33,619 nt of DNA from Pseudobutyrivibrio ruminis (GCA_015057315.1 SVER01000017.1:1-33619); one strand, 5' to 3'. Positions 14,233 through 21,857 are shown, numbered from the stretch's first letter. Notes: generated by a model from the letters alone, not told the origin. Numbers and translations are program-made.

Positions 14233-14688
14233 ATGGGAAGACCTATAGATGAGATGATTCGTTTGTTTGATGCAGACGGAAAACATCGCTTATGGATTAC
14301 AAAAAGATTTGCAAACTATCTTTGCTCTCAAAACTCTTTGTGGGAGATGCGAGATAAGGAGTTTGATGATGGATGCCCTCACACTGTTGTAGAGCCAACA
14401 GGAACTACAAACGGAAAGAAGTTTTGGGCTGCTGATATTCATAAAGTATGTAATGCAGATGATTTGTATACAACGCTTGTTCAAACGAGACTAGATGAGA
14501 ATGGCAACTATAAGTATATAAGGACTGAAACAGACCTTTACTTTAAGATGGTAGATAATCATATTAAGGTTGACCATGCATCATGCCTTGGAGCTAGTGA
14601 GTTTACGTTAGAAGAGTCTGATACAGATGATATTGAAGCATATTGGCCTGGTTTATTAAAACAGCTAGAAGAAATGCTTGTAGCGTAA
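14233..14688 (+). CDS. Unknown protein (151 aa)
   Basis: ATG 14233 with GAAAGG about 12 nt upstream; an earlier in-frame ATG at 14215 lies on that ribosome binding site. Begins MGRPIDEMIRLFDADGKHRL. Mixed charged protein, no membrane segment, no recognised domain. The next gene starts 10 nt downstream with a perfect AGGAGG. Confidence 0.6.
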   Translation: MGRPIDEMIRLFDADGKHRLWITKRFANYLCSQNSLWEMRDKEFDDGCPHTVVEPTGTTNGKKFWAADIHKVCNADDLYTTLVQTRLDENGNYKYIRTETDLYFKMVDNHIKVDHASCLGASEFTLEESDTDDIEAYWPGLLKQLEEMLVA

Positions 14689-14698
14689 AGGAGGCAAT

Positions 14699-15502
14699 AT
14701 GAGTCAAAGTAATTTTCATATACTTACAGAAGAAGAAAAGAAATTGGGAGAAATCCCATTTACTTATCAATCAGCTTGTCCAAGAATAATGGAGTTTGAC
14801 CTTTCTTTCAAAGATGGCACCACAAGTCATTATGAGATATATGCTAAAAACTTTGTTATAGGCATAGAATTTCTAGTTGAAACAGCAAATGGTAATGAAA
14901 GATATAATGGTATCGAAGCTTTGTTAGAAAAATACTCTGTTGAAGATATTCATAATATGAAATATGAAAACTTCGATTGGATGTTACAAGGAAATGGAAT
15001 TGATGCTGAAGAAATAATGGTATATAAAGATGGCGAAAAGGCTGCTGTATTTGGTAGCAATTGGCAGGGCGGTGATATATTAGGTGCAGATGATTTTATG
15101 GCAAGATCAGTTGCGGCTTATGTAAACAATGAAACCTATGTCAATTTCCAGTACGTTGATGAACGCATTAAATCACTTAAGGATATTATTTTCTTTAGTG
15201 TTGGTAAGGCTGGAATCAATGATGATGGAAGACAGGTGCCAATGGTAATTATTTCTGAATGGTTAGACAGATTATGTTTGGATATCTACTATCGTCTAAA
15301 TGGCGAAGAATACATCGGATATTCGTATGCTGATATGTGCTTGTTAGTTGAAGGACTAGACGGAAGATGGATTACAGATTACGAGCATTTATATCAAACA
15401 ATTGAAGATGATATCTTAGATCCGTCTTTTGAAGCTGTTATCGTTACACCTGAGATGCAAAAAGTCATTGATAAAGTGACTGCTGCAGGCAATCAGCTTT
15501 AA
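14699..15502 (+). CDS. Unknown soluble protein (267 aa)
   Basis: ATG 14699 after AAGGAGGCAAT. Acidic mixed alpha/beta protein. Recognisable internal blocks such as FGSNWQGGDILGADDFMARS (about 120-139) do not match a family I know. Paired with the 151-aa gene in one transcript. Confidence 0.6.
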   Translation: MSQSNFHILTEEEKKLGEIPFTYQSACPRIMEFDLSFKDGTTSHYEIYAKNFVIGIEFLVETANGNERYNGIEALLEKYSVEDIHNMKYENFDWMLQGNGIDAEEIMVYKDGEKAAVFGSNWQGGDILGADDFMARSVAAYVNNETYVNFQYVDERIKSLKDIIFFSVGKAGINDDGRQVPMVIISEWLDRLCLDIYYRLNGEEYIGYSYADMCLLVEGLDGRWITDYEHLYQTIEDDILDPSFEAVIVTPEMQKVIDKVTAAGNQL

Positions 15503-15511
15503 TGGAAAGTA

Positions 15512-15566
15512 ACCTAAAGGGAACTAAATATTTAAAATAACTAGCTCCCTTTATCGGGAGCTTTTT
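15512..15566 (+). promoter_or_regulatory. Four-arm intergenic RNA element, copy 14
   Basis: TAAAGGGAACTA (15515-15526) pairs with TAGCTCCCTTTA (15542-15553) over 12 positions with a single A-C mismatch. B hairpin AGCTCCC (15543-15549) with GGGAGCT (15556-15562), then TTTT. Confidence 0.78.
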
Positions 15567-15585
15567 AATTAGAGAGGAAATACTA

Positions 15586-15987
15586 ATGAGAAAACAGGAA
15601 GTAAAAGAATATCTGGCTACTTTAAATCACGAAGACCTTTATGAGATGCTTAATTGGCAGCAGACACGCTATATTTATTTTGAGGTGTTAGCTGAGACTG
15701 TTGCAGCAGATACTGTCGCAAGAATTCATGATGCACATAGCGAACTAGCTGTTGGCTATACAGATGAAGACTTGATGGAAGAGTATGGTGTTGAAGTCGG
15801 AAAGCTATATGCAAAGGAACAAAAGCAAGATAGCAATAATGATTACTATAGTAATATTGATGGACTTATCTATCGTGTTATCGAAAGTAAGAAAAAGCCA
15901 GCAGAAATGCAGTGTCAAGCTCTCTTGGATTTAGTAAATACTGATGATAAGAGTGAAAAGGAGGCTTGTGATGGAAAGAACAACTAA
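15586..15987 (+). CDS. Unknown acidic protein (133 aa)
   Basis: ATG 15586 after AGAGAGGAAATACTA. Helical, acidic, no membrane segment; starts MRKQEVKEYLATLNHEDLYEM. Overlaps the next gene by 17 nt, so both are translated from one message by coupling. No family recognised. Confidence 0.6.
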   Translation: MRKQEVKEYLATLNHEDLYEMLNWQQTRYIYFEVLAETVAADTVARIHDAHSELAVGYTDEDLMEEYGVEVGKLYAKEQKQDSNNDYYSNIDGLIYRVIESKKKPAEMQCQALLDLVNTDDKSEKEACDGKNN

Positions 15988-16333
15988 GGCAGAGCGTAAG
16001 AAGAACGCTTCAATGTTTAGGCAGTATCTTAATATAGGTAGCTTACAGAAAGCAGCTGTAATAATTGAAAGACAGGTTTCAAAGAGTAATCCGAACATTA
16101 ACCGATGTCAATTCATTACTGCTAAAGTCAATGGACCAGCCAGAGAAGTAGTTATTGCAGAATCAGTAGATGGTGTCGCTGGATGCTTCAGAGAACTGAT
16201 TGAAAATTGCTGTGGCAAGATTGAGCAGAAGAACTATTTTGAAGATGGTTTCAATGAATGGTTAAGAAAGACTTGTCATATGGACATTACTTTCAATGAC
16301 GGTCTTGTAATGCTAATAGAGTGGGCTAAATAA
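15971..16333 (+). CDS. Unknown basic protein (120 aa)
   Basis: ATG 15971 follows AAGGAGGCTTGTG, located inside the end of the 133-aa gene. Basic N-terminus (MERTTKAERKKNASMFRQYL) could bind nucleic acid. The frame runs upstream to 15944 without a ribosome binding site. No domain recognised. Confidence 0.6.
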   Translation: MERTTKAERKKNASMFRQYLNIGSLQKAAVIIERQVSKSNPNINRCQFITAKVNGPAREVVIAESVDGVAGCFRELIENCCGKIEQKNYFEDGFNEWLRKTCHMDITFNDGLVMLIEWAK

Positions 16334-16370
16334 TGAAGAACTCTTTTTTTAAGTTAACAGGTTGATAAAT

Positions 16371-16415
16371 TTGACGATAAATATATTGACGTATATATTG
16401 ACAGATGCTAATCTG
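16371..16415 (+). promoter_or_regulatory. Promoter/operator of the Phd-RelE pair
   Basis: Three TTGAC repeats (16371-16375, 16386-16390, 16398-16402) in AT-rich DNA; TTGACG at 16386 is 17 bp from TAATCT at 16409-16414. Repeats over a promoter are usual for autoregulated antitoxins. Confidence 0.5.
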
Positions 16416-16438
16416 AAATTAGAAAGAGAGGTCTTTAT

Positions 16439-16756
16439 ATGAATAATTTAGCTGGTGCAATTTCTAATATGATTCCTATTACAATGTTTAACAGAGGGAA
16501 AGCAGGACAAATATTTGAGGAAGTAAAAAAAACAGGAGCTAAAATTATTATAAAAAATAATGAGCCAGAATGTATTCTTATTTCCCCTGATGACTATGTT
16601 AAGCTGATGGATGATGTTGAAAATGCAAAATTAATACTAATGGCTGCAGATAGATTGAATACCAATTATAAGACTATATCTGAAGAAGATGTTTTGAATT
16701 CATTGGATATAACAATCGATGAACTTAATTCCGTGGAGGACGTAGAAATTGGATAA
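16439..16756 (+). CDS. Phd/YefM-type antitoxin (105 aa)
   Basis: N-terminal part has the Phd/YefM pattern: a short strand and helix (IPITMFNRGKAGQIFEEVKK, residues 12-31) followed by GAKIIIKNNEPECILISPDDY, in which the conserved 'V-I-x-N-x-x-P-x-x-V-L-x-S-x-x-x-Y' logic is visible. This domain dimerises and binds the operator; the acidic C-terminal part should wrap and inhibit the toxin. ATG 16439 after AGAGAGGTCTTTAT. Ends 8 nt inside the toxin gene, typical of a type II toxin-antitoxin operon. Confidence 0.82.
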   Translation: MNNLAGAISNMIPITMFNRGKAGQIFEEVKKTGAKIIIKNNEPECILISPDDYVKLMDDVENAKLILMAADRLNTNYKTISEEDVLNSLDITIDELNSVEDVEIG

Positions 16757-17072
16757 ATGGAAAGTCGTTTACATGGAAGAAGCACTAAATGATTTGCAAT
16801 CATTAGATAAAACTCAAAAAGTACAAGTAGTAAAAGCAATAAAAAAAGTTTCTACCAATCCACTTTCTAAAAGTGAAGGTGGTTATGGCAACCCACTTGG
16901 GAATAGAGGTGGAATTAATCTCACAGGGCTATATAAAATAAAACTTTTAAAGCTTGGTATAAGGGTTGTATATAAATTGGAAAAAACAGAAACCGAAATG
17001 CTTATTATTGTTGTTGGCATGCGCTCAGACGAAGAAGTGTATAAAGAGGCAGATAAAAGAATTTCTAAATAA
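16749..17072 (+). CDS. RelE/ParE-superfamily toxin (107 aa)
   Basis: Starts by overlapping the antitoxin end. Pattern WKVVYMEEALNDLQSLDK (residues 3-20) followed by a helix, then GLYKIKLLKLGIRVVYKLEK (56-75) and IIVVGMRSDEEVYKEA: the strand order and basic 'K-L-x-x-G-I-R-V-V-Y' core of RelE-type ribosome-dependent mRNA interferases. Length is normal for the family. Members can also act on gyrase (ParE); the sequence alone does not settle which. Presumed plasmid-stabilisation module with the upstream antitoxin. Confidence 0.85.
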   Translation: MDKWKVVYMEEALNDLQSLDKTQKVQVVKAIKKVSTNPLSKSEGGYGNPLGNRGGINLTGLYKIKLLKLGIRVVYKLEKTETEMLIIVVGMRSDEEVYKEADKRISK

Positions 17073-17094
17073 GCTTTTGAATAAAACTAAATAG

Positions 17095-17163
17095 CTCCAA
17101 AAGAGCCACCCATGTCAGAGGGTAGAAAGATTAATTCGACTATCCTACTGACAGGGATAGTCT
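17095..17163 (+). promoter_or_regulatory. Four-arm intergenic RNA element, copy 15
   Basis: A1 ACCC (17108-17111), GTCAG (17114-17118) with CTGAC (17148-17152), GGGTAG (17120-17125) with CTATCC (17140-17145); B hairpin GACTATCC (17138-17145) with GGATAGTC (17155-17162). Differs from copy 6 at only a few positions. Confidence 0.75.
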
Positions 17164-17180
17164 CATTATTTGGAGGAAAA

Positions 17181-18122
17181 ATGACAACATATATCAAAAT
17201 TGATAATCCAAGAGCAAATCAGATGGTAACTAGACATTTTGAAGATGCTCGTTATTCATGGTTAGATGACACTCCTGTTAAAGAAGGAAGTTATCCTAGA
17301 AGGCTTAAAAATGAGTTAGGACAGAGAGTATTTCCATATTACATTCAGTATTTTGGAAAAGGTGGTAGTGCTATAAGCTATTCAACCAAGACACTTTCAG
17401 ATTCAAAAGTAATGTCTGCAGCAGAGTTCCTGTGGGAAGAGCTTAGTGATGTTATTGTTGATGAAAATGGAAATCTTGAAGAAGAGTGGAATATATTTGA
17501 AGCTGGAACAGACAGAGAATATATTTGGCATTTCTTTGAAGAAGAGCTTGGAACACCTGTATATAAGCTGATGTATCAAGATACGGCTGACGTAGAGACA
17601 GAAAATGGTGCAAACATAGATGTTCCTATGGTAACACTAGGAATTGAAAGAGGACTTATCAGATTATCTAAAGCAGAGCAGATACAGCCTAAACAGCTTA
17701 TATCATATTGCTGTAGAATCGGAGATCGTCAGTTTTTCGTAAATACAGAAACTGATGGAGATAAGCATTTCGAGGCATGTCTGATTACAAATCATCTGAA
17801 TAAAGAAATTTGGGGTCAGGACAGAGAAGAATATATGTATTACTACAATATTCTATCTAAGGCTACAAGTGCTAATAGAACATATTACAGATTAAAGGAA
17901 ACAATTGATTCTGTATATGACGCTTATTATTGCGAAGTAGGTGATATTCCAAAAGAGTTTGATTCGTATGAAGAAGCATATGATGTAATGTGCAAAGAGT
18001 ATATGAAATCCTTAAACGCTTCATATGAGCATCCTAGTGGACTTCCTATCAGATATAAGATATATGAAACTAAAGTTTCATACTACCAGGGCCGTGAAAA
18101 TTCAATAACACAGGCTGTGTAA
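17181..18122 (+). CDS. Unknown protein (313 aa)
   Basis: ATG 17181 after TGGAGGAAAA; the frame's extension to 17112 is the RNA element. Acidic, soluble, rich in Y and E, with no membrane segment or catalytic motif I can name. Single gene between two four-arm elements. Confidence 0.6.
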   Translation: MTTYIKIDNPRANQMVTRHFEDARYSWLDDTPVKEGSYPRRLKNELGQRVFPYYIQYFGKGGSAISYSTKTLSDSKVMSAAEFLWEELSDVIVDENGNLEEEWNIFEAGTDREYIWHFFEEELGTPVYKLMYQDTADVETENGANIDVPMVTLGIERGLIRLSKAEQIQPKQLISYCCRIGDRQFFVNTETDGDKHFEACLITNHLNKEIWGQDREEYMYYYNILSKATSANRTYYRLKETIDSVYDAYYCEVGDIPKEFDSYEEAYDVMCKEYMKSLNASYEHPSGLPIRYKIYETKVSYYQGRENSITQAV

Positions 18123-18130
18123 AAATCAAA

Positions 18131-18199
18131 TAGCTCTAATGAGCCACCCATGCTAGGGGTAGAAGTAAAATAACAACTACCCCGCTAGCAGGGGTAGTT
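18131..18199 (+). promoter_or_regulatory. Four-arm intergenic RNA element, copy 16
   Basis: TGCTAGGGGTAG (18151-18162) pairs with CTACCCC (18177-18183) and TAGCA (18186-18190), 12 bp with a two-base bulge. B hairpin CTACCCC with GGGGTAG (18191-18197). Starts with the same TAGCTCT/GAGCC stem as copies 6 and 15, but the helix bases have changed together. Confidence 0.78.
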
Positions 18200-18216
18200 T
18201 ATAAGGAGAAATTGAA

Positions 18217-18768
18217 ATGGTAAAAAAAGTAAAAGAGGCTTTGGTTGGCAAAGAACTTAGGCAGACAGTGAGATGGGGAAAGCCTGTCGAAGAATTGACA
18301 AAGGAAGAATTGGAAAACTTTCCTAGATTACTCGGTTGGAGAAAAGTAGAAAACTTTAAGACAGAGTATGTTGAGCTTAGATGTGCAGATGGACAGTTAT
18401 CAAGAATGGATATCCCACGAGCAGCTTTGGTAGAGGTTGATGGCAATTTGCTTTCAATCTACAATCCTGGTATTCGTGAACTCAATGAGTCTGAAAAGAA
18501 AGTTTGGGATGAATGGATGGAAATTGAAAATTCTGATGAGTACCAAAAACAGCTTGAATATGACTGCTTAACTGATGGTTCTTCTACATACTGGAAGAAA
18601 AAGCATTTCTTCGAGAATAAAGGTTACTTATATCTTATGCAAGGCTCACAAAAAGGGCTTAGAAGGGTACAAGGTAAACCTGAAGCCGAAGGAAAAATTC
18701 TTTTATATGATGAGAATATAAGAGGCGAATTATTCTTACAGTATGAAATGAGAGATGCAGCAGTATAG
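18217..18768 (+). CDS. Unknown protein (183 aa)
   Basis: ATG 18217 after AAGGAGAAATTGAA. Basic N-terminal 45 residues (MVKKVKEALVGKELRQ), then a beta segment (YVELRCADGQLSRMDIPR) and an acidic helical part. No known family. Last gene before the HicA/HicB pair. Confidence 0.6.
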   Translation: MVKKVKEALVGKELRQTVRWGKPVEELTKEELENFPRLLGWRKVENFKTEYVELRCADGQLSRMDIPRAALVEVDGNLLSIYNPGIRELNESEKKVWDEWMEIENSDEYQKQLEYDCLTDGSSTYWKKKHFFENKGYLYLMQGSQKGLRRVQGKPEAEGKILLYDENIRGELFLQYEMRDAAV

Positions 18769-18859
18769 GAGAATTATGTTATGTACAAGTTAGGAAGATG
18801 TTTTTAGACCTAATTATAATTGTTGAAAGTATAAATGTTGATTAAAAATAGCTAAATTA

Positions 18860-18904
18860 TTGCGACTATATATAGTTGCAAATGGCTATAATAGGAATTA
18901 TAAT
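18860..18904 (+). promoter_or_regulatory. hicAB promoter with overlapping palindromic operator
   Basis: A 22-bp palindrome with one mismatch (18860-18881, TTGCGACTATA facing TATAGTTGCAA) overlaps the -35 TTGCAA (18876-18881), which is 17 bp from TATAAT (18899-18904); an alternative TATAAT is at 18887. A HicB-type ribbon-helix-helix protein is the likely binder. Confidence 0.6.
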
Positions 18905-18923
18905 TGTATTAGGAGCAAAGATA

Positions 18924-19181
18924 ATGGGTCAGAAAGAAAAATTAATCGCAAAGCTTAAAGCGGGTTCAAAAAACTTCTCTTTTGAAGATGCAGAAACTTT
19001 ACTTGGATACTTAGCATATTGTAAAAGTAATAAAGGCAAAACGAGTGGTTCGAGAGTTATGTTTGTAAGTAAAGATGGAAAGTCAAAAATCTTATTACAT
19101 AAACCACATCCTCGAAAAGAACTTCTAGCTTATCAAGTAAAGCAACTACGAGAACAGTTGGAGCAGGAGGGACTGATATGA
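18924..19181 (+). CDS. hicA: HicA-family mRNA interferase toxin (85 aa)
   Basis: ATG 18924 lies after AGGAGCAAAGATA; an in-frame start at 18876 would cover the promoter and is rejected. The protein shows the HicA double-stranded-RNA-binding-like fold pattern: KEKLIAKLKAGSKNFSFEDA, GSRVMFVSKDGKSKILLHKPHP (53-74 in pieces) with the conserved histidine at 'LHKPHP', and KELLAYQVKQLREQL at the end. It is expected to cleave mRNA when free of HicB. ATGA overlap with the antitoxin. Confidence 0.88.
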   Translation: MGQKEKLIAKLKAGSKNFSFEDAETLLGYLAYCKSNKGKTSGSRVMFVSKDGKSKILLHKPHPRKELLAYQVKQLREQLEQEGLI

Positions 19182-19525
19182 TGAAGAATACATTTGAATA
19201 TCAAGGCTATATTGGAAGCATTGAGTTTTCAGAAGAAGATAAGGTTTTCTTCGGTAAGGTTCAAGGCATTCGTTCCCTGATATCCTATGAAGGAAAAACA
19301 CCTGATGAACTCATAGAGGATTTTCATAATGCAGTAGACGATTACTTAGCTTTATGTGAAGCAAATAATGAAGAGCCAGAGCAAGCATACAAGGGAAGTC
19401 TTAATGTTCGCTTAGGAAAAGAATTGCATAGAAGAGTTGCTGTATATGCACTATCTAACCAGCAATCTATAAATAGTTTTATTGAAAATGCAGTCAAAGA
19501 AAAACTATGTTCTTTGAACATGTAA
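19178..19525 (+). CDS. hicB: HicB-family antitoxin (115 aa)
   Basis: Overlaps hicA by 4 nt (ATGA). N-terminal HicB domain: YQGYIGSIEFSEEDKVFFGK, then GIRSLISYEGKTPDELIEDF, the degenerate RNase H-like fold that blocks the toxin. C-terminal part NVRLGKELHRRVAVYALSNQ followed by SINSFIENAV is a ribbon-helix-helix DNA-binding domain that should autoregulate the operon through the palindrome at 18860. Length and gene order (toxin first) are usual. Confidence 0.88.
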   Translation: MMKNTFEYQGYIGSIEFSEEDKVFFGKVQGIRSLISYEGKTPDELIEDFHNAVDDYLALCEANNEEPEQAYKGSLNVRLGKELHRRVAVYALSNQQSINSFIENAVKEKLCSLNM

Positions 19526-19573
19526 AACAATATTGATTATTCAGGAATAACAACGGGTATTTATACCCCAGAG

Positions 19574-19617
19574 AAAAAAGAGCATTTACCACTATCTATA
19601 CGGTAATGCTCTTTTTT
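19574..19617. terminator. Bidirectional terminator after hicB
   Basis: AAAAAGAGCATT(T)ACC at 19574-19590 pairs with GGTAATGCTCTTTTTT at 19602-19617, with a U-tract on both strands. It isolates the toxin-antitoxin pair from the CRISPR locus. Confidence 0.85.
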
Positions 19618-19665
19618 AATGACAAATAGTTATATTTTAACTAGATCAAGTTTTGAGTTCCTTGC

Positions 19666-19747
19666 ATTACCAATTGCTGCGAACAATTGGATAATGATGA
19701 AGGGTAATCACCACTTATTAAGCTCTATCCCTACTAGGGCTTTTTAT
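19666..19747 (+). ncRNA. Structured RNA-like stretch upstream of cas12f
   Basis: CCAATTG (19670-19676) pairs with CAATTGG (19684-19690), or ATTACC (19666-19671) with GGTAAT (19703-19708); these exclude each other. AGCTC (19721-19725) with GGGCT (19737-19741) and TTTTATC follow. It resembles the four-arm elements but the arms do not match their pattern well. Confidence 0.4.
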
Positions 19748-19810
19748 CTTGTATTGCTATGTGAAAGTAAATAATTATATAATATTATTGGAATTGAAAA
19801 TCGACGATGA

Positions 19811-19856
19811 ATGCAGATAGACCATTGGGCTTTTAAGCTCTTTGGTCTATTTGCAT
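19811..19856. terminator. Long stem-loop (terminator or small RNA) upstream of cas12f
   Basis: ATGCAGATAGACCA (19811-19824) pairs with TGGTCTATTTGCAT (19843-19856), 14 bp with one G-U, and an inner stem GGGCTT/AAGCTC sits in the loop. Followed by TTTTAT. Nothing else is visible in 19621-20021 except a CTGTCC/GGACAG hairpin at 19938-19957. Confidence 0.55.
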
Positions 19857-20021
19857 TTTATAGAAGAATTATAGTGGGAATATTGCGATTTTTAAAAATG
19901 TGATGATAAGCTATATTGGATATGCATATTATTTTCACTGTCCATAAAAACGGACAGCGAAAAAATTACAATATTAATATGTAAAAAAAGACTAAATATT
20001 GCATAAAAAAGGGGGGAGCCT

Positions 20022-21458
20022 ATGCCAATACTAACAAGAACAATAGAATTAATACCTATTGGAGACAAAGAAGAAAGAGATAGATGTTATAAATGGATAA
20101 GAGATTTCATGGAAGAGCAGTCTAAAATGATGAATCAATACATGTCTGCATTATATATTGCAGCTGTAGAAGAAGTATCAAAAGATGATAGGAAGGAATT
20201 GAATAACCTATATAATCGAATAGCGACATCCAAAAAAGGAAGTGCATTCTCTAAAGAAGAATGTAATTTACCTAAAGGATTAGGTGCCAATTATGGACAA
20301 CGTGTAAGAAGTGATTTCGATACAGCATGTGAAAATGGACTTCTACATGGAAGAGTTTCATTGCCGACATATAAAAAGAACTTTCCAATAATATTAGCTC
20401 CAATATATGTAAATTTGCAAAAAAATAATATAGAAGAAAAGGGGAAGTCTGCAGGTTTTTATCATAATTATGCATCGTATAATGAACTGTATGATGCATT
20501 GAAAGAGGAAAATAAGCCAGAAATCATTTGGAACTTTGTTCAAAAAATGCAATATCAGATAAAATTTGGAAACCCATATAAGTCAGCATTCCTAAGAGAT
20601 GAAATATTACATTTTTTAGAAGGAGAATATAAAGCAGTTGGTAGTCAGCTATCAATAAATAGTAGAGGAAAGATAATATTAAACCTATCGTTAGATGTTC
20701 CTCAAAAGAAAGTAAAGCTTGACGAAAATATTGTTGTAGGAATAGATATTGGGCTTGCTGTACCTGTGATGTGTGCTATAAATAATGATTACTATAAACG
20801 CCTTGCTGTTGGTGATTTTGAGGCGTTTACAAGAATGAGAGAAAAGCTATATAGCCAAAAATGTAAATTGCAAAGGCAATTAAAATATACTTCCGGAGGG
20901 CATGGACGAAAAAAGAAGTTAGCAAGTCTTAATGCTATTAGAGACAGAGAGCATAGGTTTGTACATACAATGAATCATAAATATTCATCAGAAGTTATCA
21001 ATTTTGCCTTAAAAAATAATGCCAAATATATAAACATGGAAGATCTCACAGGATTCGGAAAAGATAATAAGGGGAATGCTATAGATGATTATCAGTTTGT
21101 TTTAAGAAATTGGTCGTATTTTGAATTGCAAAAAATGATACAAGATAAAGCGCAAAAATATGGCATTGTAGTAAGAAAAGTAGAATCTGCTTATACATCG
21201 CAACTTTGTTCATGTTGTGGTGAAATGGGAGAAAGAGTAAGCCAATCTGTGTTCAGATGTCTTAATCCTAATTGCATCTCACATAATAAGTATGAAAAGC
21301 AAAGAAAAAGTGGAGTTGGTAATTATCATTTTAATGCAGATTTTAATGCGGCCAGAAATATTTCAATGTCAACCAATTATACAAAGAAAAAAAGGAAAAC
21401 AAAGGCGGAGAAAGTTGAAGAGAGAAAGAAAAATGCCATAGAAAAAACTGCTGGATAA
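20022..21458 (+). CDS. cas12f1: Miniature type V-F CRISPR nuclease, Cas12f1-like (478 aa)
   Basis: RNA-guided DNA nuclease; Cas12f1 works as a dimer on one guide RNA. ATG 20022 follows AAGGGGGGAG. RuvC-I GIDIGLAVPV (Asp242), RuvC-II YINMEDLTGFG (Glu340), RuvC-III NADFNAARN (Asp440) and a zinc ribbon (C396, C399, C413, C418) are all present. The stretch TSGGHGRKKK (290-299), NHKYS (318-322), LRNWSYFELQ (361-370) and YTSQLCSCCG (391-400) follows the Acidibacillus-type Cas12f1 closely from memory. N-terminal 230 residues are divergent helical/beta REC-WED region. Length lies within the 400-550 aa of Cas12f. TnpB proteins share the RuvC core, but the true CRISPR array next to it makes Cas12f the better call. 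No cas1, cas2 or cas4 is in the window. Confidence 0.9.
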   Translation: MPILTRTIELIPIGDKEERDRCYKWIRDFMEEQSKMMNQYMSALYIAAVEEVSKDDRKELNNLYNRIATSKKGSAFSKEECNLPKGLGANYGQRVRSDFDTACENGLLHGRVSLPTYKKNFPIILAPIYVNLQKNNIEEKGKSAGFYHNYASYNELYDALKEENKPEIIWNFVQKMQYQIKFGNPYKSAFLRDEILHFLEGEYKAVGSQLSINSRGKIILNLSLDVPQKKVKLDENIVVGIDIGLAVPVMCAINNDYYKRLAVGDFEAFTRMREKLYSQKCKLQRQLKYTSGGHGRKKKLASLNAIRDREHRFVHTMNHKYSSEVINFALKNNAKYINMEDLTGFGKDNKGNAIDDYQFVLRNWSYFELQKMIQDKAQKYGIVVRKVESAYTSQLCSCCGEMGERVSQSVFRCLNPNCISHNKYEKQRKSGVGNYHFNADFNAARNISMSTNYTKKKRKTKAEKVEERKKNAIEKTAG

Positions 21459-21487
21459 ATAGTATAAAATATATTAATCTATAAAAT

Positions 21488-21600
21488 AGATGCAAACGAA
21501 TAGAAGTTGCACATATAAAATATAAAGAGGCTGTTTGAAGTCTCAAAGGTGAGGTCATAGGCACTCACCAAAGCCCTTGAAAACAATATATAGTATAAAA
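21488..21600 (+). ncRNA. Candidate tracrRNA of the Cas12f locus
   Basis: In the gap between cas12f and the array. Stems: TGCAA/TTGCA (21491-21511), TTTGA/TCAAA (21534-21546), GGTGAG/CTCACC (21548-21569), and GGCT (21529-21532) with AGCC (21572-21575) closing a junction. Two possible anti-repeats: GTTTGA then GTCTCAAA (21533-21546), complementary to the two ends of the repeat, and CCCTTG (21574-21579), complementary to CAAGGG inside it. Position and multi-stem shape fit Cas12f tracrRNAs; exact ends are not determined. Confidence 0.65.
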
Positions 21601-21624
21601 GGATATTCTCAATCAATATTCGAC

Positions 21625-21857
21625 TTTTGAGACCTTAAGAAAAACACAAGGGTATCAAACATTGCAGCTTTAAAACATAATCAATGTTTCGTTTGAGACC
21701 TTAAGAAAAAGACAAGGGTATCAAACGAGTCGATTCCCGCAGCTCTGCTGCGAAAAGTTTGAGACCTTAAGAAAAACATAAGGGTATCAAACAAACTGCA
21801 TTCGAAAGGAGATTAAATCAAGTTTGAGCTCTTAAGAAAATAACAAGGGTGTCAAAC
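21625..21857 (+). CRISPR. Type V-F CRISPR array: four repeats, three spacers
   Basis: 36-nt repeats at 21625-21660 (first base T instead of G), 21691-21726, 21757-21792 and 21822-21857, with spacers of 30, 30 and 29 nt. The repeat begins GTTTGAGACCTTAAG and ends CAAGGGTATCAAAC; its ends GTTTGA/TCAAAC are inverted. The last repeat has several changes, marking it as leader-distal, so the leader is on the cas12f side. Spacer 2 holds the palindrome CGCAGC-TCT-GCTGCG. Confidence 0.93.

Noticed and set aside
18781..18807. Mini-frame MYKLGRCF after the 183-aa gene
   Set aside because: Eight codons, no support beyond a weak GGAGAA upstream.
20022..21458. Plain TnpB of an IS605-type transposon
   Set aside because: No transposase gene, no IS ends or omega-RNA end, and a genuine CRISPR array follows; sequence blocks match Cas12f1 better.
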